From the NCBI RefSeq assembly GCF_000004195.4, contig NC_030678.2:130911104-130975103 (forward strand): a stretch of 64,000 nt of DNA, read 5' to 3'. Shown here in pieces: positions 59,947-64,000 of this stretch (the first letter of the stretch is position 1; each line of letters begins with the position of its first letter). Both the position numbers and the translations under genes were made by a program. The notes under the pieces were generated by a model. The model was not told the DNA's origin. It made no database searches and worked only from the letters and a program-made list of their open reading frames with translations. The DNA comes from Xenopus tropicalis. Taxonomy: Eukaryota; Chordata; Amphibia; Anura; Pipidae.

Positions 59947-60019
59947 GGAAATATAGGTTTATGAGACAAAAATTATTCAGTCAAATTATTCAATTAAGTC
60001 CCTCTAAGACTGCCCCAGA

Positions 60020-60422
60020 CCTTCACTTGAGCACTAAGCTTACTAGCTGAGATCTTGTTGTTCTGTGTCCCTTGCTCCCTGCCTTGTCCCTGTTCTACTG
60101 TGCCCCTCCTTGACCTGTTCTTGTGGATCTCCCGGTTTTGTCCTTGGCCTGTTCTTCAACTCCATTTGCCAACTGCCTGTCTTGATTGCTGGCCCGATTA
60201 CTGGACTCTGTTTCTGCCTGCAGATTGCTGCTGTCCCTGGTCTATATATTTGTTTATAGTTTTACCTTGCACCAGTTGCTGTTCTGTTATTTTGTCTTTG
60301 TTAAAACATTATTCACATAATCATGGCTTCATGGCTCAGTTCTGTCATTTACAGGTATATCCTGGGTTATACAGTATACAGACTCCCATCTGATTGTTTC
60401 TCCTCAGTGTTTGAACGTAACA
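60020..60422 (+). mobile_element. Possible LTR fragment
   Basis: A C/T-rich segment with repeated CCTTGGCCTGTTCTT / GACCTGTTCTTGTGG-like wording, TTTTGTCTTTGTTAAAACATT, and an end ...TTGAACGTAACA. It resembles the U5 side of frog and fish gypsy-type LTRs from memory. No TSD or left border found. Confidence 0.25.
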
Positions 60423-60828
60423 ATATGTCACACATAAGATGTTTGTTTCATAGGGGGTTTAACAGGCAAAAGTAATTTGATTAGCTACATTCTTTACATT
60501 TGCTCCAACAAAAAACAAGTAAGTGGAATCAAGCATAAAAGTAATAATTTTACTATTTTACCTTCTACATTGTTTGTAGAGTTGAAAATATTTTGATACA
60601 GAATGGAACTGGTTAACATTTTTTTCAGATCGCTGCAGCAATTAACAGAATTGTTTCTGGGCACATACTTTAATTTGGGCCCAACAAATAACTTATAATA
60701 CAGAAAAGGTAAAAATGACCTACCTGCACCAATTAGACCTTACTAGTACAATACAAAGTATATAAATTGATTTAATCAACAAAAAACCATACAAAGCATG
60801 CATTGTTTTAGAAACAAATCATTAATGT
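60423..60828. other. Intronic stretch
   Basis: Nothing recognised. Confidence 0.4.
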
Positions 60829-61018
60829 GATTTCGCGAGGCAACTTCACCGAGGCTTTTTCGGCGATTTGCGCGAAATCGCGCCACCGCGTGTGCCATCC
60901 CACCGGCGACTTACATTTTCGCCGGTGGGATGGCAGGGGAAGGCAACTCGAGGAGATTAGTCGCTCACGAACAGGGAGTTTTGTCGCGGGCGACTAATCT
61001 CCCCGTGTGCCAGAGCCC
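60829..61018. mobile_element. Harbinger-type MITE, right half
   Basis: The AAATCGCGCCACCGCG, CCATCCCACCGGCGAC and CTCCCCGTGTGCCAGAGCCC blocks match 14356-14734. TTA follows at 61019-61021. The left half is absent. Confidence 0.78.
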
Positions 61019-64000
61019 TTAGGCTTACAAAGCCATGCAATACCTCCCACATCTTGTTCCATTGTGAAATGGTGGCTTCTGGGACTTAAGTCCCTCTGCT
61101 CTTCAGGGAGTCTGAGCCCCACTCTCTATGGAGAAGGAGAACCAGAAATCCAAAGTAGCATTTTTTTTCTTTGCAGGTTTATTCCCACTGGTAGCCTTGG
61201 AAAATTACAAAGACTATATATAACTGATTTTTTTATTGCCTTTTGTAACCATAATCTAGGTGATTGGTCAGCAAAGAATAACAGCCAAACATGCAATTCA
61301 GGGCAATCTAGGGCAGCTTCATTAAGATAAAATATGAGGGGAAATGCTTCAGCTACTGCATATAGCATTTGCAGATAGCTGCAACTTTAGTGCCTTTACT
61401 TCATTCTCTAATGTCAACAGCCCTATAGGGAATAATGATACATAACTTGTAGCTAGAGCTTGTAATTTGTGCAGAAGTTATTACTAGGAACTCTGCCTTA
61501 GGCATAGGTTGTTACCATTTCCTCATCCTTTGTATATACACAACATAAAAAACAACAGATATAAGCATACACAAACAAAGCTTCTTTTCTGTGAAAGATG
61601 GTTTTCTCAATATAATAAAAAGCAGGTTTTGCTACTAATAAAAACAAGCTGGAATTTGACTTATTGGCTACATAATCAATTGTCTGCAACCAGTCAACAG
61701 TGCATAAATCTATGCCCCTGCAAATAACTGTTGTTGAGAGACTTAATGCTGCGTAGTGAAGATAATGGATGCTTAAGTCTATTTATAAGCTGTTAAACTC
61801 AGCAGCTGAGCAGATTTTATCAGTAGCATCCTTGGCATAGGGGTCACTCTTAAAAAGAGGGCAACAAGGTTTCCTCAAGAAAAATGCAGTTCAGTGAGCA
61901 ACAAAATTATTTCTAATATGACAATAAGAACATTTCATACATTTTTTTCTCAGCTACCATTTAATGTCAATGCCATAAAGTAATCCCATTTAATCCTTTT
62001 AACAGTGACACTAGTCATTATTAAAAAACATCCTGGATTTGATTGGCTAAGGGTTACAACAAGAACACACACAGCATTAATTACTTATTAGCCCTTACCA
62101 GAACATTCTGGTAGTTACATATCCAGTAAGTTGAATGAAAGCCAGTAATAGCTTCACAAAGCACTGCTTGGGTGCAGGTTAGAGAACATCAGGTTTAGCA
62201 GGTAAAAAAAGGATACACAGGACTTCGCCACACATAAGGATTTATGTGTTTAATGTACTGGTTTCCCTAATGGGATCTCGGTCAGAAGATATCATCCCCA
62301 GTTCCCCACACCAGTGTGTTTATAAAACAAAACATAATGGCAAACTTGAAACAATAAAGTAACCCCCCAACTGTGTCCCATAGAGCTAAAGTCATGCTAA
62401 AAACATATCATAAGCATTACAGTGCCAAAATGCTGCAAGACCACAAATAATCCATAATGGGAGTCTTACAATGGGCCAGATTAAATTTAAAAAAAAACAC
62501 GTCATTCAATTCCATATTGTACCACAAACTTAAGTGTTCTCATGACAAACCATAGAAAAAGTTTTATTCATCAAATTTAATCTGGTCCAAGATATTGTAT
62601 GCATTCCCATTTGTACTACATTGGCTCTTATTGCCATATCTATTTACAAATAAAGGGTAAAATGTTTTGACCAAGCACAAGTCTTGTACTTGTTTTCCCC
62701 TGTTTCTATAAACAGATTCGATTGCAGACACAACATAAAAAGAAAACCATGGCTAATTTGTTTAGAAGGAAACTAGTGGTTTCTAATCCTCCATTTATGT
62801 CAAATATTTTGAGTTCAAGACATAATTATTGCACATTATACGAAATGTGTTGATAAAGGTGAGACATTTATAGTATTTAAGTTTTACATATGAACACAAG
62901 TTTACAAAATCTGCTCTTGTTGCTGCTGAGAATCTTTATGTGCCAGAAAAGCTGTGAATTTTACAAATCATTAAAAAACTCATTTCAGATTTCCAAGACT
63001 GCACAAAGGCAACATATCCATGAAAATAAAATTATGCCTAGTGGGATAAAAAGTGCATTTATATATTGGCATTAAATATGCTATGTGTGATACTGGCTGT
63101 TTGCAAACAAATGAATATAATAGTTTTATATTTTAGTAAAGCATGCAATACAGCATAGCAATTTCTGTTTATTCTTTTTAGAAATTTTCTTACAAGCAGT
63201 CATTATATATTGTCTTCATTACCAAGTGAGGTTTAAGGCTATATTTGGAAATTTGATTTTTTATATTTTGTAGCCTCATAGTGGTGCTTACTAATGTGCC
63301 TAAAATAATTTGGTATTCTTTCAAATAAATGTGTGCATGTGTTAAGCCCTCACAATATCAAATATCTAGTTTATACGGTTGAATTTCTTTTCTGTATATG
63401 TACCCACCTCCTTTTCCACGTATGTATAACCCTTTCTGTAAAGGATTTCTTTATGATTTCTTCCTTCATGAACTATGTCAATACACTATTTGGATTGTGA
63501 ATATCTTTGTCATATCACCTCTTACTGTTTAATCTTCTAAGGGTTATGGCAGTGTTGACCTGCTGGTAAGCAGTGATAATCAAAATGCTGAGATTATCCA
63601 TGGTTTACTTCCCTTGGGAACCACCATAATTGGCCTATGTTTAATAATCAATTAAAATCATCCCCTAACACAAGAGCAAGCCAATGTTTTTTAGTATCTG
63701 AACATTTTTGTGATTTGATTAAGTCTACTGTGAGAATAGCAAGTCTACAAGTACAACGTCTTTTCCTCCTGCCATTTTTCCATGAGTGCTGCTACATTTG
63801 ATGCACTTCAGCCACCAGGTACAACTCTTAACAAAAGTGACTGCATCAGGACAAGAATCTAGGCAGGCATAATGAGATTTAAATAGTGACATGGCAAACA
63901 ATATTTTCAAACAAATTATGCATTAGAAAGTCCTATAAAATATCCAGCAACTTTGATTTTCTAAGATTTATTGTATAAGTAGAAGAAAGCAAGGGGGAGA
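61019..64000. other. Intronic stretch to the window edge
   Basis: No PCDH17 exon, structural RNA or bounded repeat that I can support. Confidence 0.45.

Noticed and set aside
19933..64000. Upstream PCDH17 exon encoding the GDSDQADSDQD region
   Set aside because: No matching coding block with splice sites was seen on the minus strand. It probably lies beyond the window, though a very small exon could have been missed.

Overview
This is vertebrate DNA, and everything recognisable points to a Xenopus-type frog genome. It is AT-rich and intron/intergenic-like, and it is crowded with short non-autonomous DNA transposons (MITEs) of families I know from Xenopus. These have ends such as TAGTGATGRGCGAA, TACAGGTATGGGA, AGGGCTCTGGYACA and TTAAAGGAACAGTAAC. 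I cannot tell X. laevis from X. tropicalis.

Only one protein-coding exon can be supported. It is the last coding exon of protocadherin-17 (PCDH17) on the minus strand, 19229-19911, with a clean splice acceptor at 19912-19913 and a stop at 19229-19231. Its 3' UTR must continue to lower coordinates, probably for 2-3 kb. Everything above 19913 to the window's right edge (at least 44 kb) reads as the preceding intron; I did not recognise any upstream PCDH17 exon there. Sequence below about 16.5 kb is intergenic DNA downstream of the gene.

Repeats, left to right. 1-870: two T2/piggyBac-like MITEs, one split by a small retroposon. 1443-2044: a hAT MITE with a perfect 8-bp target-site duplication (TSD) whose interior has grown into a strict 40-bp satellite. 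2.7-5.5 kb: hAT MITEs, a LINE reverse-transcriptase remnant and a Harbinger-type MITE. 5904-6036: a second small retroposon. 8.3-10.4 kb: another LINE remnant, a hAT MITE and a Harbinger MITE. 12.6-13.1 kb: a hAT nested in a TA-flanked MITE. 14.36-14.82 kb: a MITE with an unexplained inverted-repeat arm. 24785-25296: a third small retroposon. 32.8-34.0 kb: a minisatellite with a 214-bp higher-order unit. 35-61 kb: many further MITEs, several with exact TSDs.

The most interesting signal is a set of three insertions (107-332, 5904-6036, 24785-25296). Each is flanked by a perfect 12-17 bp direct repeat, and each carries the same hammerhead-ribozyme-like core: a CTGAGGAA-like box, a hairpin, then GAAAC and a self-complementary AC(GC)GT followed by T or C. 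They look like ribozyme-bearing retroposons (Penelope-like or retrozyme-like), seen here at three stages of decay. The second notable signal is the birth of an alternating 21/19-nt satellite inside a datable transposon copy, with an unexpanded sister copy at 54356-54666 in the same window.
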